Positions 47,461 through 58,233 of a stretch of DNA of 64,000 bases are shown piece after piece (position 1 is the first letter of the stretch; every line of letters starts with the position of its first letter). The notes under the pieces were generated by a model. That model ran no database searches and was not told the DNA's origin. It saw nothing but the letters and a program-made list of their open reading frames with translations. Location: the NCBI RefSeq assembly GCF_038070005.1, contig NZ_JBBPCO010000014.1:1-64000 (forward strand), given 5' to 3'. The stretch comes from Thermithiobacillus plumbiphilus (lineage in GTDB: Bacteria; Pseudomonadota; Gammaproteobacteria; Acidithiobacillales; Thermithiobacillaceae). The position numbers and the translations under genes are program-made.

Positions 47461-47865
47461 ATGGCTTATAGTGACAAGGTTGTTGACCATTACGAAAATC
47501 CCCGCAATGTCGGTAGCTTCGACAAGGGCGATCCTTCCGTGGGCACCGGCATGGTCGGCGCGCCGGCCTGCGGCGATGTCATGAAGCTGCAGCTGAAGAT
47601 CGGCGACAACGGCCTGATCGAGGATGCCCGCTTCAAGACCTACGGCTGTGGTTCGGCCATTGCCTCCAGCTCGCTGGTGACCGAGTGGGTCAAGGGCAAG
47701 ACCCTGGATCAGGCAATGGCGATCAAGAATACCCAGATCGCCGAGGAACTGGCCCTGCCGCCGGTCAAGATTCACTGCTCGATCCTGGCGGAAGACGCGA
47801 TCAAGGCCGCCATTGCCGATTACAAGGAAAAACATGGGGTGCCGGAGGCGAAGGCCGCTTCCTGA
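47461..47865 (+). CDS. iscU: Fe-S cluster scaffold IscU
   Basis: IscU holds nascent [2Fe-2S] clusters. The 134-residue protein begins MAYSDKVVDHYENPRNVGSFD and has the three ligand cysteines Cys37 (GAPACGDV), Cys63 (YGCGSAIASSS) and Cys106 in LPPVKIHCS, the segment HscA recognises as LPPVK. Length is that of other IscU proteins. AAGGAAAGGAG precedes the ATG, a strong ribosome site consistent with high expression. Confidence 0.98.
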   Translation: MAYSDKVVDHYENPRNVGSFDKGDPSVGTGMVGAPACGDVMKLQLKIGDNGLIEDARFKTYGCGSAIASSSLVTEWVKGKTLDQAMAIKNTQIAEELALPPVKIHCSILAEDAIKAAIADYKEKHGVPEAKAAS

Positions 47866-47939
47866 CGGTATTCTGGGGCCTGGGTGGCTGGTACAGGTCA
47901 TGCCGCCAGCCTGGGCCGTCCTGATCGAGGAGAAATGAT

Positions 47940-48272
47940 ATGTCAGTAGCAGGCGTCGATCTGACCGAAAGGGCTGCCCGACACGTCCAGCGATCACTGC
48001 AGAAGCGGGGCAAGGGCGAGGGGCTGCGTCTGGGTGTGCGCACCAGCGGATGTTCCGGCATGGCCTACGTCATGGAATTCGTGGACGAGCCCAAGCCCGA
48101 GGATCAGGTATTTGAAAATCATGGCGTCAAGATTTTCGTCGACCCCAAAAGCCTGATCTATCTGTCGGGTACGGAGCTGGATTTCGTCCGGGAGGGCCTG
48201 AACGAGGGGTTCAAGTTCAACAATCCCAATGTCAAGGACGAGTGTGGCTGCGGCGAGAGCTTCAATGTCTGA
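47940..48272 (+). CDS. iscA: A-type Fe-S carrier IscA
   Basis: The 110-residue protein carries or delivers clusters to target proteins. The three conserved cysteines are Cys38 ([10 protein letters not shown]), Cys102 and Cys104 (DECGCGESF). The fold is otherwise typical of the HesB/IscA family ([30 protein letters not shown]). The start has GAGGAGAAA upstream. Its 3' end overlaps hscB by 8 bases. Confidence 0.97.
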   Translation: MSVAGVDLTERAARHVQRSLQKRGKGEGLRLGVRTSGCSGMAYVMEFVDEPKPEDQVFENHGVKIFVDPKSLIYLSGTELDFVREGLNEGFKFNNPNVKDECGCGESFNV

Positions 48273-48897
48273 AACCGGTGCTCCAGCATGCTGGCGCTGT
48301 CAGGCAGATCTGAAACCTGCAGGGCAGCCAGTGCTGTTCTGCCCGGCCTGCAACGCCCTGCAGCCATCACCCCAGCTCGATCATTTCGAGCTGTTTGGAC
48401 TGGCCCCGGCCTATGAACTGGATCTCGATGCCCTGGAGGACAGCTACCGCGCCGTGAGCCGGCTGGTGCATCCGGACCGCTTTGCCACGGCAGAAGCGCG
48501 GGAGAAACGCTTCTCGCTAGAATGGAGTACCCGTCTGAACGAAGCCTATGCCACCCTGCGTGATCCTTTGAAACGTGCGGAATATCTCCTGAACCTCAGT
48601 GGCGTACCAAGCCAGGACGAATCCCGCACCGTCATGGATCCCGCCTTCCTGGGCGAGCAGATGGAGTTTCGCGAACGCCTGGAAGAGGCGCGGGACAGCA
48701 ACGATCCTCTGGCTGCCCTGGATGCCTTGCGCCGGGATATCCGTAGCGCCACCACCGAACGCATGGACGGCCTGCGTACCGATCTGGGGGGCGAAACGCC
48801 CAGCAATACCGCTTCCGCCGCCATCCTGATCCAGGAACTCAAGTTTTTCAGGAAGCTGCTTGAAGAGGCGGATCGTCTCGAAGAGCAGTTCGACTGA
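48265..48897 (+). CDS. hscB: Co-chaperone HscB with N-terminal zinc knuckle
   Basis: HscB delivers IscU to HscA. The 210-residue protein has a J-domain (about 38-110; [33 protein letters not shown], with HPD at 69-71) and a C-terminal helical IscU-binding domain (about 120-210). Unlike E. coli HscB (171 residues) it begins with two CxxC pairs, Cys9/Cys12 (CWRC) and Cys26/Cys29 (CPAC), as in mitochondrial HSC20. They probably bind a structural zinc. ATG 48265 lies inside the end of iscA. Most gammaproteobacterial HscBs lack this element. Confidence 0.93.
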   Translation: MSETGAPACWRCQADLKPAGQPVLFCPACNALQPSPQLDHFELFGLAPAYELDLDALEDSYRAVSRLVHPDRFATAEAREKRFSLEWSTRLNEAYATLRDPLKRAEYLLNLSGVPSQDESRTVMDPAFLGEQMEFRERLEEARDSNDPLAALDALRRDIRSATTERMDGLRTDLGGETPSNTASAAILIQELKFFRKLLEEADRLEEQFD

Positions 48898-48939
48898 AGA
48901 CCTTTCCTTTCCGTCGTCCTCCACCATCCGGGAAAAATC

Positions 48940-50811
48940 ATGGCTTTACTGCAGATCAGTGAACCGGGACTGAGCACCGCGCCACACGAGCATCGATTAG
49001 CCGTTGGCATTGATCTTGGTACCACCAACTCTCTGGTGGCCACCCTGCGTTCCGGCGTGCCCGAGACCCTGCCCGATGCGCTAGGTCGGCATCTCTTGCC
49101 CTCTGTCGTGCGCTACCTGCCGGATGGCCGGGTCGAGGTCGGGCAGGATGCCCTGGCCGCTGCCGCCAGCGATCCACACAACACCATTGCCTCGGTCAAG
49201 CGCCTGATGGGCCGTGGCATTGCCGATGTGGGCACGCTTGCCAACCAGTTGCCCTATGATCTGGTCATGCCGGAAGGTGGGGGCATGGTGCGCATCCGCA
49301 CCATCGCCGGCCCCCGTAGCCCGGTGGAGATCTCGGCCGAAATCCTCCGGGCACTGCGCCAGCGTGCCGAGGAGAGCCTGGGCGGGGAGCTTGCCGGCGC
49401 CGTGATCACGGTCCCTGCCTACTTCGATGATTCCCAGCGCCAGGCGACCAAGGATGCTGCCAAACTGGCGGGTCTGAATGTGCTGCGATTGCTCAATGAG
49501 CCCACCGCAGCGGCAGTGGCCTATGGGCTGGACAAGGGTTCCCAGGGCGTCTTCGCTATCTATGACCTTGGCGGCGGCACTTTCGATATCTCCATCCTGC
49601 GCCTGAAGGCGGGCGTTTTCGAGGTGCTCGCGACGGCGGGGGATTCGGCGCTGGGCGGTGACGATATGGATCATCGCATTGCCGAATGGATACTGGAGCA
49701 GGCCGGCAGCCGCAGCGAGGACCCGCAGTGGCTGCGTCGGGTGCTGATGGCCGCCCGCGAAGCGAAGGAAAATCTCACAGAGCAGGCCGAGGCCGAAATC
49801 CGGCTGGATCTCCCCAATGGGCAGGCCTGGACCGGGGTGCTCACGCGCGCGCAATTCGATGATCTCATCGAACCGCTCATTCAGCGCACCCTGGCGCCCT
49901 GCCGGCGCGCCCTGCGCGATGCCGGACTCGATCGAAGCGAAATCCAGGGCGTTGTCATGGTCGGTGGCAGCACGCGAGTCCCCAGGGTGCGCAAGGCTGC
50001 CCGCGAATTCTTTGGCACCGAGCCTCTGGTGGATATCGATCCGGACAAGGTGGTGGCCATCGGTGCCGCCATTCAGGCGGACGTGCTGGCGGGCAACAAG
50101 CGCGATGACGAATTGCTGTTGCTGGATGTCACGCCGCTTTCCCTGGGACTGGAGACCATGGGTGGGCTGGTGGAAAAGATCATCCCGCGCAATACGCCCA
50201 TTCCCGTGGCGCGTGCCCAGGAGTTCACCACCTACAAGGATGGCCAGAGCGCCATGAGCATTCACGTGGTGCAGGGCGAGCGCGAACTGGTGCAGGATTG
50301 CCGTTCCCTGGCGCGATTCGAACTGCATGGCATCCCGCCCATGGTGGCGGGCGCCGCGCGCATCCGGGTCACCTTCCAGGTGGATGCCGATGGCCTGCTG
50401 TCCGTCACCGCGCGCGAGCTGAGCACCGGCGTGGAGAGCCAGATCACGGTCAAACCCTCCTATGGCCTGGGTGACACCGAAATCGAGCAGATGCTGCGCG
50501 ACTCCCTGGAGCACTCCCAGGAAGACGTCGCGGCGCGCACCCTGCGCGAGGCCCAGGTCGAGGCCCAGCGTTCGCTGGAGGCCCTGGCTGCGGCCATTGC
50601 CGAGGACCGGCATCTTCTGAGTAGCGGAGAACTGGCCGAGATCGAGCTGGCCGTCCGTGAGTTGCAAGCGGCCGCCGCCGGGAATGAGCTCGAGGTCCTG
50701 CGCCAGCGCATGAAGGCCCTGGAGGAGCAGACCCAGACCTTTGCCCAGCGGCGCATGGACGCGGGTATTCGCGAGGCCATGACTGGCAAGAAGATCGAGC
50801 ATTTTGAATGA
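48940..50811 (+). CDS. hscA: Hsp70-type chaperone HscA
   Basis: HscA drives cluster transfer from IscU by ATP hydrolysis. The 623-residue protein has the actin-like ATPase ([71 protein letters not shown]) and the substrate-binding domain ([25 protein letters not shown], and helical lid to the end). It lacks DnaK's acidic C-terminal tail and contains the shorter lid typical of HscA. It is 42 bases after hscB. Confidence 0.97.
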   Translation: MALLQISEPGLSTAPHEHRLAVGIDLGTTNSLVATLRSGVPETLPDALGRHLLPSVVRYLPDGRVEVGQDALAAAASDPHNTIASVKRLMGRGIADVGTLANQLPYDLVMPEGGGMVRIRTIAGPRSPVEISAEILRALRQRAEESLGGELAGAVITVPAYFDDSQRQATKDAAKLAGLNVLRLLNEPTAAAVAYGLDKGSQGVFAIYDLGGGTFDISILRLKAGVFEVLATAGDSALGGDDMDHRIAEWILEQAGSRSEDPQWLRRVLMAAREAKENLTEQAEAEIRLDLPNGQAWTGVLTRAQFDDLIEPLIQRTLAPCRRALRDAGLDRSEIQGVVMVGGSTRVPRVRKAAREFFGTEPLVDIDPDKVVAIGAAIQADVLAGNKRDDELLLLDVTPLSLGLETMGGLVEKIIPRNTPIPVARAQEFTTYKDGQSAMSIHVVQGERELVQDCRSLARFELHGIPPMVAGAARIRVTFQVDADGLLSVTARELSTGVESQITVKPSYGLGDTEIEQMLRDSLEHSQEDVAARTLREAQVEAQRSLEALAAAIAEDRHLLSSGELAEIELAVRELQAAAAGNELEVLRQRMKALEEQTQTFAQRRMDAGIREAMTGKKIEHFE

Positions 50812-50821
50812 CGGGATACCA

Positions 50822-51160
50822 ATGACTAAAATCACCTTTCTGCCCCATGCCGAAATCTGCCCCGAAGGCGCCGAGGTCGAGGCCGAGCCGGGCGAAACCA
50901 TCATCGAGGCGGCCATGCGCAATGGCATCGTGATCGAGCACGCCTGCGAGATGAGCTGCGCCTGTACCACCTGCCATGTCGTCCTGCGCCAGGGGTTCGA
51001 TTCCCTGGAGCCGGCGGAGGAGACCGAGGAAGACCTGCTCGACAAGGCCTGGGGTCTGGAGCCGACTTCACGTTTGAGCTGTCAGGCCGTGGTCGAGGAT
51101 CAGGATCTGGTGGTGGAGATTCCCAAGTACACCATCAATCTCGAAAAGGAACGGCATTAG
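50822..51160 (+). CDS. fdx: Isc-type [2Fe-2S] ferredoxin
   Basis: Fdx supplies electrons for cluster assembly, probably to IscS/IscU. The 112-residue adrenodoxin-type protein has ligand cysteines 42, 48 and 51 (C-x5-C-x2-C in [12 protein letters not shown]) and a fourth near residue 87 (RLSCQAV). ATG 50822 is ten bases after hscA. The terminal half keeps the acidic stretch ([10 protein letters not shown]) seen in E. coli Fdx. Confidence 0.96.
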   Translation: MTKITFLPHAEICPEGAEVEAEPGETIIEAAMRNGIVIEHACEMSCACTTCHVVLRQGFDSLEPAEETEEDLLDKAWGLEPTSRLSCQAVVEDQDLVVEIPKYTINLEKERH

Positions 51161-51177
51161 AACCTGGAGAAACTGGC

Positions 51178-51372
51178 ATGAAATGGACCGATACTCGCGA
51201 GATCGCGATTGCCCTCGACGAGGCCCATCCCGACGCAGACCCGCAGTACGTGCGTTTTACCGATCTGCATCGCTGGATCACCGAACTGGAAGGCTTCGAT
51301 GATGATCCCGCCCGCTCCACGGAGGGTATTCTCGAAGCCATTCAGATGACCTGGCTTGACGAGCGTGAGTGA
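51178..51372 (+). CDS. iscX: Fe-S assembly protein IscX
   Basis: IscX is a small acidic adaptor that binds IscS at the Fdx/frataxin site and modulates its activity. The 64-residue protein has the family segments [32 protein letters not shown] and [13 protein letters not shown]. It is 17 bases after fdx with GGAG upstream and ends the classical isc set. Confidence 0.96.
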   Translation: MKWTDTREIAIALDEAHPDADPQYVRFTDLHRWITELEGFDDDPARSTEGILEAIQMTWLDERE

Positions 51373-51400
51373 AGCCCAATCAGGGGCTCTGGAAGGAAAC

Positions 51401-52465
51401 ATGGCGGGTGAACGGGTTCTGGTGGCCATGTCCGGCGGGGTGGATTCCTCGGTGGCGGCCGCCATCCTGCAGCAGCAGGGCTATGAAGTCATTGGCGCGA
51501 CCATGCGCCTCTGGCGGGGCCAGGGTGGCGAAGAAAGTAGCTGCTGTGGTCTGGATGATGTTTCCGACGCCCGGCGGGTGGCGGATCGGCTCGGCATTCC
51601 GTTTTACGTCCTGAACTACGAAGAAAGCTTTCGCCAGACGGTCATCCAGAATTTCCTCGATGATTATCAGGCCGGACGCACGCCCAATCCCTGTGCCCGC
51701 TGCAACCAGTTCATGAAGTTCGAGCGCCTGATCCAGCATGCAAAGGCACTTGGCGCGAGCTATCTCGCCACCGGCCACTATGCCCGACTGCAGCGCGATG
51801 AAGACGGCCGGGCACATCTGTTTCGCGGACGCGACTCCGCCAAGGACCAGTCATACTTTCTTTTCGCCACCCCTCCCGAGCAACTCGACATGCTGCTTTT
51901 CCCGGTGGGGGGCATGGACAAGCCCCAAGTGCGCGCCCTGGCGGCGGATATTGGCCTGCGAGTGGCCAACAAGCCCGAGAGCCAGGATATCTGTTTCGTG
52001 CCCAGTGGTGACTACGGCAAGTTCCTGCGCCAGGAACTGGGCGAGGGCTTCGCCCGTCCGGGCGAGATCGTCAACGAGGCCGGAGAGGTGCTCGGCCAAC
52101 ACCGGGGCGTGCCCTTCTATACCGTGGGCCAGCGCAAGGGGCTTGGTGTTACCTCCGAGCGCCCACTCTACGTCAAGGCTATCCTGCCGGCCGAGAATCG
52201 GGTGGTGGTGGGTGGCGAGACCGCCATTTATCAGCAGGAGGCCCGCCTGGACAACATGAACTGGTTTGCCGGGGCTGAGCCGGCCGAGGGGGAGTTTCAG
52301 GTCAAGCTGCGCTATCGCAGCCAGCCCGCCAGGGCCCGCTTTCTTCCAGAGGATCAGGGTACGGGTCGGCTGGTCTTCGAATCCCCGCAACGGGCGATCA
52401 CGCCCGGCCAGGGCGCGGCATTCTACCGCGATGATGAGCTACTGGGTGGCGGCTGGATCGTCTGA
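51401..52465 (+). CDS. mnmA: tRNA-specific 2-thiouridylase MnmA
   Basis: MnmA thiolates uridine 34 of Lys, Glu and Gln tRNAs with sulfur originating from IscS. The 354-residue protein has the ATP PP-loop [14 protein letters not shown], the catalytic Cys in [12 protein letters not shown], the persulfide Cys in [16 protein letters not shown], and the tRNA-binding GQRKGLGV region. ATG 51401 has GGAAGGAAAC before it. Its place directly after iscX links cluster assembly with tRNA thiolation. Confidence 0.95.
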   Translation: MAGERVLVAMSGGVDSSVAAAILQQQGYEVIGATMRLWRGQGGEESSCCGLDDVSDARRVADRLGIPFYVLNYEESFRQTVIQNFLDDYQAGRTPNPCARCNQFMKFERLIQHAKALGASYLATGHYARLQRDEDGRAHLFRGRDSAKDQSYFLFATPPEQLDMLLFPVGGMDKPQVRALAADIGLRVANKPESQDICFVPSGDYGKFLRQELGEGFARPGEIVNEAGEVLGQHRGVPFYTVGQRKGLGVTSERPLYVKAILPAENRVVVGGETAIYQQEARLDNMNWFAGAEPAEGEFQVKLRYRSQPARARFLPEDQGTGRLVFESPQRAITPGQGAAFYRDDELLGGGWIV

Positions 52466-52566
52466 GTGCGCGACTGGCGTCATTGCCCTAAGCAGGCGCA
52501 AATGATAGCCTTAGGCCAAATTTTTCTGGAATCATCCCTTATCATATTGGTCCAAAAAGGATAACC

Positions 52567-52995
52567 ATGGCTACTGAACGCACTCTTTCCATCATCAAGC
52601 CCGACGCCGTTGCCAAGAATGCCATCGGTGCCATCCTGCAGCGCTTTGAAAATGCCGGCCTGCGCATCGTGGCGGCGAAAATGATGCACCTGAGCCCGGC
52701 TCAGGCGGGTGGTTTCTATGCCGTGCACAAGGAGCGTCCCTTTTATGGCGAACTGTGTGCGTTCATGAGCAGTGGCCCGGTGCTGATCAGTGTCCTTGAA
52801 GGCGACAATGCCATCGCCAGGAACCGGGAGCTGATGGGCGCCACCGATCCCAGGAAGGCCGAAGCCGGCACCATCCGCGCCGACTTCGCCGAGAGCATCG
52901 ATGCCAATGCGGTGCATGGCTCGGATGCCGCCGAAACGGCGGCCTGGGAAATCTCCTACTTCTTCAGCCAACTGGAAATTGCCGGTCGCGAATAA
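52567..52995 (+). CDS. ndk: Nucleoside diphosphate kinase
   Basis: Ndk balances nucleoside triphosphates by transferring the gamma phosphate through a phosphohistidine. The 142-residue protein starts [20 protein letters not shown] and has [18 protein letters not shown] and the active His in [28 protein letters not shown] precedes the ATG. rlmN begins 28 bases after its stop. Confidence 0.97.
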   Translation: MATERTLSIIKPDAVAKNAIGAILQRFENAGLRIVAAKMMHLSPAQAGGFYAVHKERPFYGELCAFMSSGPVLISVLEGDNAIARNRELMGATDPRKAEAGTIRADFAESIDANAVHGSDAAETAAWEISYFFSQLEIAGRE

Positions 52996-53023
52996 GCCCG
53001 GCAGTACCAAAGTCGACGGGTCC

Positions 53024-54112
53024 ATGTCCTCCCTGAAGCCGGATTCGCAATATCCCATCAACCTGCTCGAACTCGATCGGGCAGGTCTGGAAGCGCTTTT
53101 CATTAGTTGGGGCGAGCCACGCTTTCGCGCCACCCAGTTGCTGCAGTGGGTGCATCAGCGCGATGTGCGGGATTTCGCGCAGATGAGCAATCTGGCCAAG
53201 ACGCTCAGGGCCCGCTTGGCGGCGGAAACCTGCATCGAGGAGCCGCGCGAACTGCTGTGCCAGGACTCCCTGGACGGCACGCAAAAGTGGCTCTTGCAGC
53301 TTGATGATGGCAACTGCATCGAAACCGTCTATATTCCGGAAGCCGAGCGGGGCACGCTGTGCATTTCGTCCCAGGTCGGCTGCCCGATCGACTGCGATTT
53401 CTGTGCCACCGCCGAGCAGGGCTTCAGCCGCAATCTGACGGTTGCCGAGATCATCAGTCAGGTCCGGGTGGCGCGACGCGCGCTCGGGCCCGACGCCATC
53501 ACCAATGTCGTGCTCATGGGCATGGGCGAACCGCTGCTGAATCTCAAAAGCGTGGTTCCCGCCTGCAATCTCATGACCGATGACCTGGCCTATGCCTTCG
53601 CTCCGCGCCGGGTGACCCTGAGTACCTCCGGCGTCGTGCCGGCCATGGATAAATTCGGGCAGCAAAGTGCCGTGAGTCTCGCGATCAGCCTGCATGCCAC
53701 CCGCGATGATATCCGCGACCGGCTGGTACCGCTTAACCGCAAGTATCCCCTGGCCGAGCTGATGGCCGCCTGCCGCCGCTATCCGCTGGGTTCGCGGCGA
53801 CGCATCACCTTCGAGTACATCATGCTCGACGGGGTCAATGATGATCCGGTCTATGCCCGGGAACTGGCGCGCATGGTCCGGGACATCCCCTGTAAGGTCA
53901 ACCTGATCCCATTCAATCCCTATGCCGGGGCACGTTACCAGCGCTCACCGCAGGCGCGTATCGATGCCTTCCGGGACGAGCTCAATGCCCGCGGCATCGT
54001 CACCATCACAAGGCGCCCGCGCGGCGAGGATATCGATGCCGCCTGCGGGCAACTGGCCGGGCGGGTGCAGGACCGCACGGGCCGCAAGACCATTCCCATC
54101 CAGGCGGGTTGA
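53024..54112 (+). CDS. rlmN: Dual-specificity RNA methyltransferase RlmN
   Basis: RlmN is a radical SAM enzyme that methylates C2 of adenine 2503 in 23S rRNA and adenine 37 in tRNAs. In the 362-residue protein the cluster motif is Cys120/Cys124/Cys127 ([20 protein letters not shown]). Cys113 (TLCISSQ) corresponds to the additional conserved cysteine just before it, and Cys341 near the C-terminus is the methyl-handling partner. ATG 53024 is the first plausible start after ndk. The stop overlaps pilW (TGATG). Confidence 0.94.
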   Translation: MSSLKPDSQYPINLLELDRAGLEALFISWGEPRFRATQLLQWVHQRDVRDFAQMSNLAKTLRARLAAETCIEEPRELLCQDSLDGTQKWLLQLDDGNCIETVYIPEAERGTLCISSQVGCPIDCDFCATAEQGFSRNLTVAEIISQVRVARRALGPDAITNVVLMGMGEPLLNLKSVVPACNLMTDDLAYAFAPRRVTLSTSGVVPAMDKFGQQSAVSLAISLHATRDDIRDRLVPLNRKYPLAELMAACRRYPLGSRRRITFEYIMLDGVNDDPVYARELARMVRDIPCKVNLIPFNPYAGARYQRSPQARIDAFRDELNARGIVTITRRPRGEDIDAACGQLAGRVQDRTGRKTIPIQAG

Positions 54113-54864
54113 TGAAAGCTGCCTTCTGGCTTGCCGCATTGCTGCTTCTGGCTGGTTGCGCCACATCCGGCAATGAAAATGCCAGTTCGCCAGAGAAGCG
54201 CGCGCAGATCTACACAGCGCTTGGCGTGGCCTATCTGCAGCAGGGCCAGACGCGAGCGGCGGTTCAGGAATTCAACAAGGCCATCGAGATCGATTCCCGC
54301 TCGGCCGATGCCCATAGCGCGCTGGGGCTTGCCTATCAACAGTTGAACCAGCCGGAGCTTGCGGCCAAGGCCTTCCGCGAGGCACTCGACATCAGTCCGC
54401 ATGCCCCCGGCATCCTCAACAATTATGGCGCTTTCCTGTTATCTCAGGGCAAGTACGGCGAGGCCGAAAAGGCACTCAGGCAGGCCTTGGCCGACCCGCT
54501 CTATCCCACGCCGCAGTTTGCCTATCTGAATCTTGCCAAGGTCCATGCGGCGCGCGGTGACCAGCAGCAGGCGCGCGCCGAGCTGAACCGCGCCCTGGAA
54601 ATCCAGCCCAATTTTGCCCCCGCTTTGCTGCAACTGGCAATTCTGGACTATGCTGAAGGCAATCTGCCCGCTGCTGAAAGTGAAGTGGAACTGGCCCTGG
54701 CGCAGATGCCGAAGGATCTGGACGCGCGATTGCTTGCGGGCCAGGTGGCCAGGGATCGCAAGCGTTACGGGGAAGCCAGACGTCATTTTCAGCAAGTCAT
54801 CGACCAGGCACCATTCTCGCCTCAGGGTCGCAGAGCGCAGAGCCTACTTCTCCAGTTACCATGA
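54112..54864 (+). CDS. pilW: Type IV pilus biogenesis lipoprotein PilW/PilF
   Basis: This 250-residue protein has a lipoprotein signal ([16 protein letters not shown], lipobox Cys16) and about six TPR helices, such as YTALGVAYLQQGQTRAAVQEFNKAIEID and AHSALGLAYQQLNQPELAAKAFREALDI. PilF/PilW pilotins help the PilQ secretin reach the outer membrane. Position between rlmN and rodZ supports the call. Other type IV pilus genes are not in the window. The stop overlaps rodZ (ATGA). Confidence 0.9.
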   Translation: MKAAFWLAALLLLAGCATSGNENASSPEKRAQIYTALGVAYLQQGQTRAAVQEFNKAIEIDSRSADAHSALGLAYQQLNQPELAAKAFREALDISPHAPGILNNYGAFLLSQGKYGEAEKALRQALADPLYPTPQFAYLNLAKVHAARGDQQQARAELNRALEIQPNFAPALLQLAILDYAEGNLPAAESEVELALAQMPKDLDARLLAGQVARDRKRYGEARRHFQQVIDQAPFSPQGRRAQSLLLQLP

Positions 54865-55781
54865 GACGGGATCAAAGCGGCATGCCAGATTTTGATGATC
54901 AGCCGGAAAAAAGACCAGGATCCGCCACCCCTGGTACCTCCTTGCGTGACCGGCGCATGGAGCGCGGCCTGAGCTTGAATGATGTGGCCAAACGCCTGCA
55001 CCTGACTTCTGACCAGGTCCAGGCCCTGGAGCAGGACCAGTATGAACGCCTGCCCGGGGCCGTCTTCGTCCGCGGTTTCATCCGTAAATACGCGCGTCTG
55101 CTGGATCTGGATGGCGAGGAACTCGTTGCCCGGCTTGGCTGGCATGGCAGTGCCGCGGAAGCAGGTCCTTCAAAACGCGTCATCCCCAATGCCGAAGGTC
55201 CGCTGATGGAGCACAACTGGCGCACCGTGCTATGGACCCTGATGGCGGTATGCGTTCTGATCGGCATCGTCATCCTCGTCTACAAGCAGACTGAGACAGG
55301 CCTGGATACGCTGGCGCTCGATATTGGCGGCAATGACGAGATCAGGGCGAACAGTCCTGCTGCCTCGTCACCCGCCGGCCCGGTGCAGTTGCCGGCCAAC
55401 AGTTCGGTACCCACCGCCCGGACGGGCAGTCCCGCGATGCCACTTGCCGTGGCGCCGACTTTCTCGTTCGATGAAACCCCGGCAGCCTCCGCCACGCTCC
55501 AGCTAGAGCTGACAGACGAGGTCTGGGTTGATGTCAAGGATGCAAGCAACAAGACCCTGTTCAAGAAGCTGGCCAAGGCTGGTGAGCAGGCGAAGGTTGA
55601 GGGGCAACCACCCTTCCGGGTCGTCCTGGGCAATGCTGCCGCGGCCCAGGTCTGGTATAACGGAAATGCCTTTGCTGTGCCTGGCGGTCGCCAGGGGCAG
55701 GTAGTACGCTTTAGCGTGGATGATGCCTCCCTGGCGCAACAGAAGGCTGACGCCGAGGCCCAGGCCAAGAAACACCGATGA
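54861..55781 (+). CDS. rodZ: Cell-shape protein RodZ
   Basis: RodZ links the MreB cytoskeleton to the wall machinery. The 306-residue protein has an N-terminal Xre-type HTH (about 28-95; SLRDRRMERGLSLNDVAKRLHLTSDQVQALEQ), one membrane helix (about 116-136; VLWTLMAVCVLIGIVILVY), a low-complexity Ala/Pro/Ser linker and a C-terminal DUF4115 periplasmic beta domain (LQLELTDEVWVDVKDASNKTLFKKLAKAGE). The start overlaps the pilW stop. It precedes ispG as in many gammaproteobacteria. Confidence 0.92.
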   Translation: MRRDQSGMPDFDDQPEKRPGSATPGTSLRDRRMERGLSLNDVAKRLHLTSDQVQALEQDQYERLPGAVFVRGFIRKYARLLDLDGEELVARLGWHGSAAEAGPSKRVIPNAEGPLMEHNWRTVLWTLMAVCVLIGIVILVYKQTETGLDTLALDIGGNDEIRANSPAASSPAGPVQLPANSSVPTARTGSPAMPLAVAPTFSFDETPAASATLQLELTDEVWVDVKDASNKTLFKKLAKAGEQAKVEGQPPFRVVLGNAAAAQVWYNGNAFAVPGGRQGQVVRFSVDDASLAQQKADAEAQAKKHR

Positions 55782-55828
55782 GACCCTGAGTCGATTCAGA
55801 CAAGCCCATTTCAGAGAGATGTCTTCCC

Positions 55829-56920
55829 ATGCATAACCAGAGCCCGATCCAGCGTCGCAAGACCCGCCAGATTCAAGTCGGTAAGGTGGCCATCGGTGGT
55901 GACGCACCGATCAGTGTACAGAGCATGACCAACACCGAGACCCGTGACGTTGCGGCGACCGTGGAGCAGATCCGCCGCCTGGAGAAGGTGGGCGCGGACA
56001 TCGTCCGGGTATCGGTACCGAGCATGGAAGCCGCCGAGGCATTTGCCGCCATTCGCCGGCAGGTCGAGGTGCCGCTGGTGGCGGACATCCACTTCGATTA
56101 CCGCATCGCCCTGCAGGTACTGGCCAACGGCGTCGATGGCCTGCGCATCAATCCCGGCAATATCGGTCGCAAGGACTACGTGCGCGCCGTGGTCAGTGCC
56201 GCCAAGGATCGCGGCGTGCCGATCCGCATCGGCGTCAATGCCGGATCGCTGGAAAAGGATCTGCAGGAAAAATATGGCGAGCCGACGCCCGAGGCCCTGG
56301 TGGAATCCGCCCTGCGGCATGTCGCCATTCTCGACGAGCTCGATTTCCATGACGTGAAGATAAGCGTCAAGGCCTCGGATGTCTTCCTGGCGGTCGGGGC
56401 CTATCGCCTGCTGGCCGAGAAGGTCGATTACCCGCTGCATCTGGGGATCACCGAGGCTGGCGGCCTGCGCTCGGGCACGGTCAAGTCCGCCATCGGCCTT
56501 GGACTCTTGCTGGTGGATGGCATCGGCGACACCATCCGCGTGTCGCTCGCCGCCGATCCGGTCGAGGAGATCAAGGTCGGCTTCGATCTCCTCAAGAGCC
56601 TGCATCTGCGCCAGAAGGGTATCAACCTGATCGCCTGTCCGTCCTGCTCCCGCCAGGAGTTCGACGTCATCAAGACCGTCAATGCCCTGGAGGCAAGGCT
56701 GGAGGACATCCTCGAACCGCTGGATGTCTCGGTGATCGGGTGCGTGGTCAATGGCCCCGGCGAGGCCCTGGTTTCAGACATCGGCCTGACCGGTGGCGAC
56801 AAGCGCAGCATGATCTACATGCGCGGCAAGCTGGCCGGCCGGGTCGAGAACATGGATATCGTCGATACGCTTGAACGGGAAATCCGGGCCCGCATCGCGG
56901 CCCGCAAGACAGAACAGTAA
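55829..56920 (+). CDS. ispG: 4-hydroxy-3-methylbut-2-enyl diphosphate synthase
   Basis: IspG is the penultimate enzyme of the MEP isoprenoid pathway. The 363-residue protein has an N-terminal TIM barrel ([42 protein letters not shown]) and a C-terminal [4Fe-4S] domain with Cys in [12 protein letters not shown] (two ligands) and in [13 protein letters not shown]. The short form, without the plant insert, matches flavodoxin- or ferredoxin-dependent bacterial enzymes. It depends on clusters from the nearby isc system. Confidence 0.96.
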   Translation: MHNQSPIQRRKTRQIQVGKVAIGGDAPISVQSMTNTETRDVAATVEQIRRLEKVGADIVRVSVPSMEAAEAFAAIRRQVEVPLVADIHFDYRIALQVLANGVDGLRINPGNIGRKDYVRAVVSAAKDRGVPIRIGVNAGSLEKDLQEKYGEPTPEALVESALRHVAILDELDFHDVKISVKASDVFLAVGAYRLLAEKVDYPLHLGITEAGGLRSGTVKSAIGLGLLLVDGIGDTIRVSLAADPVEEIKVGFDLLKSLHLRQKGINLIACPSCSRQEFDVIKTVNALEARLEDILEPLDVSVIGCVVNGPGEALVSDIGLTGGDKRSMIYMRGKLAGRVENMDIVDTLEREIRARIAARKTEQ

Positions 56921-56958
56921 TCTCCACGGCCCTGTAGCTTACGGATTGAACAAGCATT

Positions 56959-58233
56959 ATGGCGGACATGATTCAAGCGGTTCGGGGCATGAACGACCTG
57001 CTGCCCGAGGTGACACCGGCTTGGCAGGCGCTCGAAGATACCCTGCGCGAGCTGCTCGCGCTCTATGGCTATGGCGAGCTGCGCCTGCCCATCCTGGAAA
57101 AGACACAGCTGTTTGCGCGGGCCATCGGTGACGTCACCGACATCGTCGAGAAGGAGATGTATACCTTTGCCGATCGCAACGGCGAGAGCCTGACCCTGCG
57201 GCCGGAAGGCACGGCCGGCGTGGTGCGCGCCATGATCGAGCACCAGCGCCTGCGCGGCCAGACTCCGAAGGTCTATTACATCGGCCCCATGTTCCGCCAC
57301 GAGCGTCCGCAGAAGGGCCGCTACCGGCAATTCCATCAGGTTGGCGTGGAGGCCTTTGGCCTGGCCGGTCCGGATATCGATGCCGAGCAGATCGCCCTGA
57401 GCGCGCACCTGCTGCAACGCCTTGGCCTCACCGACGTCTATCTGGAAATCAATTCCCTGGGTGACCCGGCTTCACGGGAGCGCCACCGCCAGGCCCTGCT
57501 GGATTTTCTCAGCCCCCATGAGGCATCGCTCTGCTCAGACTGCCAGTCGCGCCTGCAACGCAGCCCTCTGCGGGTGCTCGACTGCAAGGTCGAGACCTGT
57601 AGCGCCATCGCCCAGGACGCGCCGAGCCTGCTGGATTTCCTGGACGATGAGTCGCGCGCACACTTCGCGGGCCTGCAGGCGCGCCTGGATGCGCTTGGCA
57701 TTCCCTTCAAGGTGAATACCCGGCTGGTGCGCGGGCTGGACTACTACAATCGCACCGTGTTCGAGTGGAAGACCCGCCAGCTCGGTGCCCAGGGCACGGT
57801 GATCGCGGGTGGCCGCTATGATGGTCTGGTGCGTCAGATCGGCGGGCCGGATACTCCCGCCGTGGGCTTTGCCGCGGGGCTCGAACGCTTGCTGGCGCTG
57901 CAGGAAATCACCCAGGGCGCGCCGGCGCAACAAGTACCGCTGCTCTTTCTCGGGGCGCTGGGCGAGGCCGCCGCCATCCCGGTACTGCGCGAGGCCCAGT
58001 CGCTTCGGGGCAGGGGGCTTGCGGTGGTCAGCTTTGCCGCCAGCGGGCTCAAGCAGCTTTTCAAGGCAGCCGAGCGCAGCAATGCACTGTATCTCGCGAT
58101 TCTGGGCGAGGGCGAACTGAATGGTGCGCCCGTGCAGGTCAAGCCCCAGAACGGGGGAGAGTCGTTCAGCGTGCCACTGGAAAATCTTGGTGAGGCCTTG
58201 CTGGAACGCCGGAATCAGGATCTGCATGGCTGA
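56959..58233 (+). CDS. hisS: Histidyl-tRNA synthetase
   Basis: The 424-residue class II synthetase has motif 1 around QAVRGMNDLLPEVTP, motif 2 in PKVYYIGPMFRHERPQKGRYRQFHQVGVEAFG, the histidine-specific LVRGLDYYNRTVFEW segment and motif 3 in GGRYDGLV...AVGFAAGLERLLAL, and a C-terminal anticodon-binding domain. The last 8 bases overlap the ABC ATPase gene, so the unusual downstream pair is translationally coupled to hisS. Confidence 0.96.
   Translation: MADMIQAVRGMNDLLPEVTPAWQALEDTLRELLALYGYGELRLPILEKTQLFARAIGDVTDIVEKEMYTFADRNGESLTLRPEGTAGVVRAMIEHQRLRGQTPKVYYIGPMFRHERPQKGRYRQFHQVGVEAFGLAGPDIDAEQIALSAHLLQRLGLTDVYLEINSLGDPASRERHRQALLDFLSPHEASLCSDCQSRLQRSPLRVLDCKVETCSAIAQDAPSLLDFLDDESRAHFAGLQARLDALGIPFKVNTRLVRGLDYYNRTVFEWKTRQLGAQGTVIAGGRYDGLVRQIGGPDTPAVGFAAGLERLLALQEITQGAPAQQVPLLFLGALGEAAAIPVLREAQSLRGRGLAVVSFAASGLKQLFKAAERSNALYLAILGEGELNGAPVQVKPQNGGESFSVPLENLGEALLERRNQDLHG

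Noticed and set aside
49081-51045. 654-codon open frame on the minus strand opposite hscA and fdx
   Set aside because: It lies opposite two genes with clear family motifs, is rich in Gly, His and Gln without recognisable domains, and reflects codon bias in GC-rich DNA.
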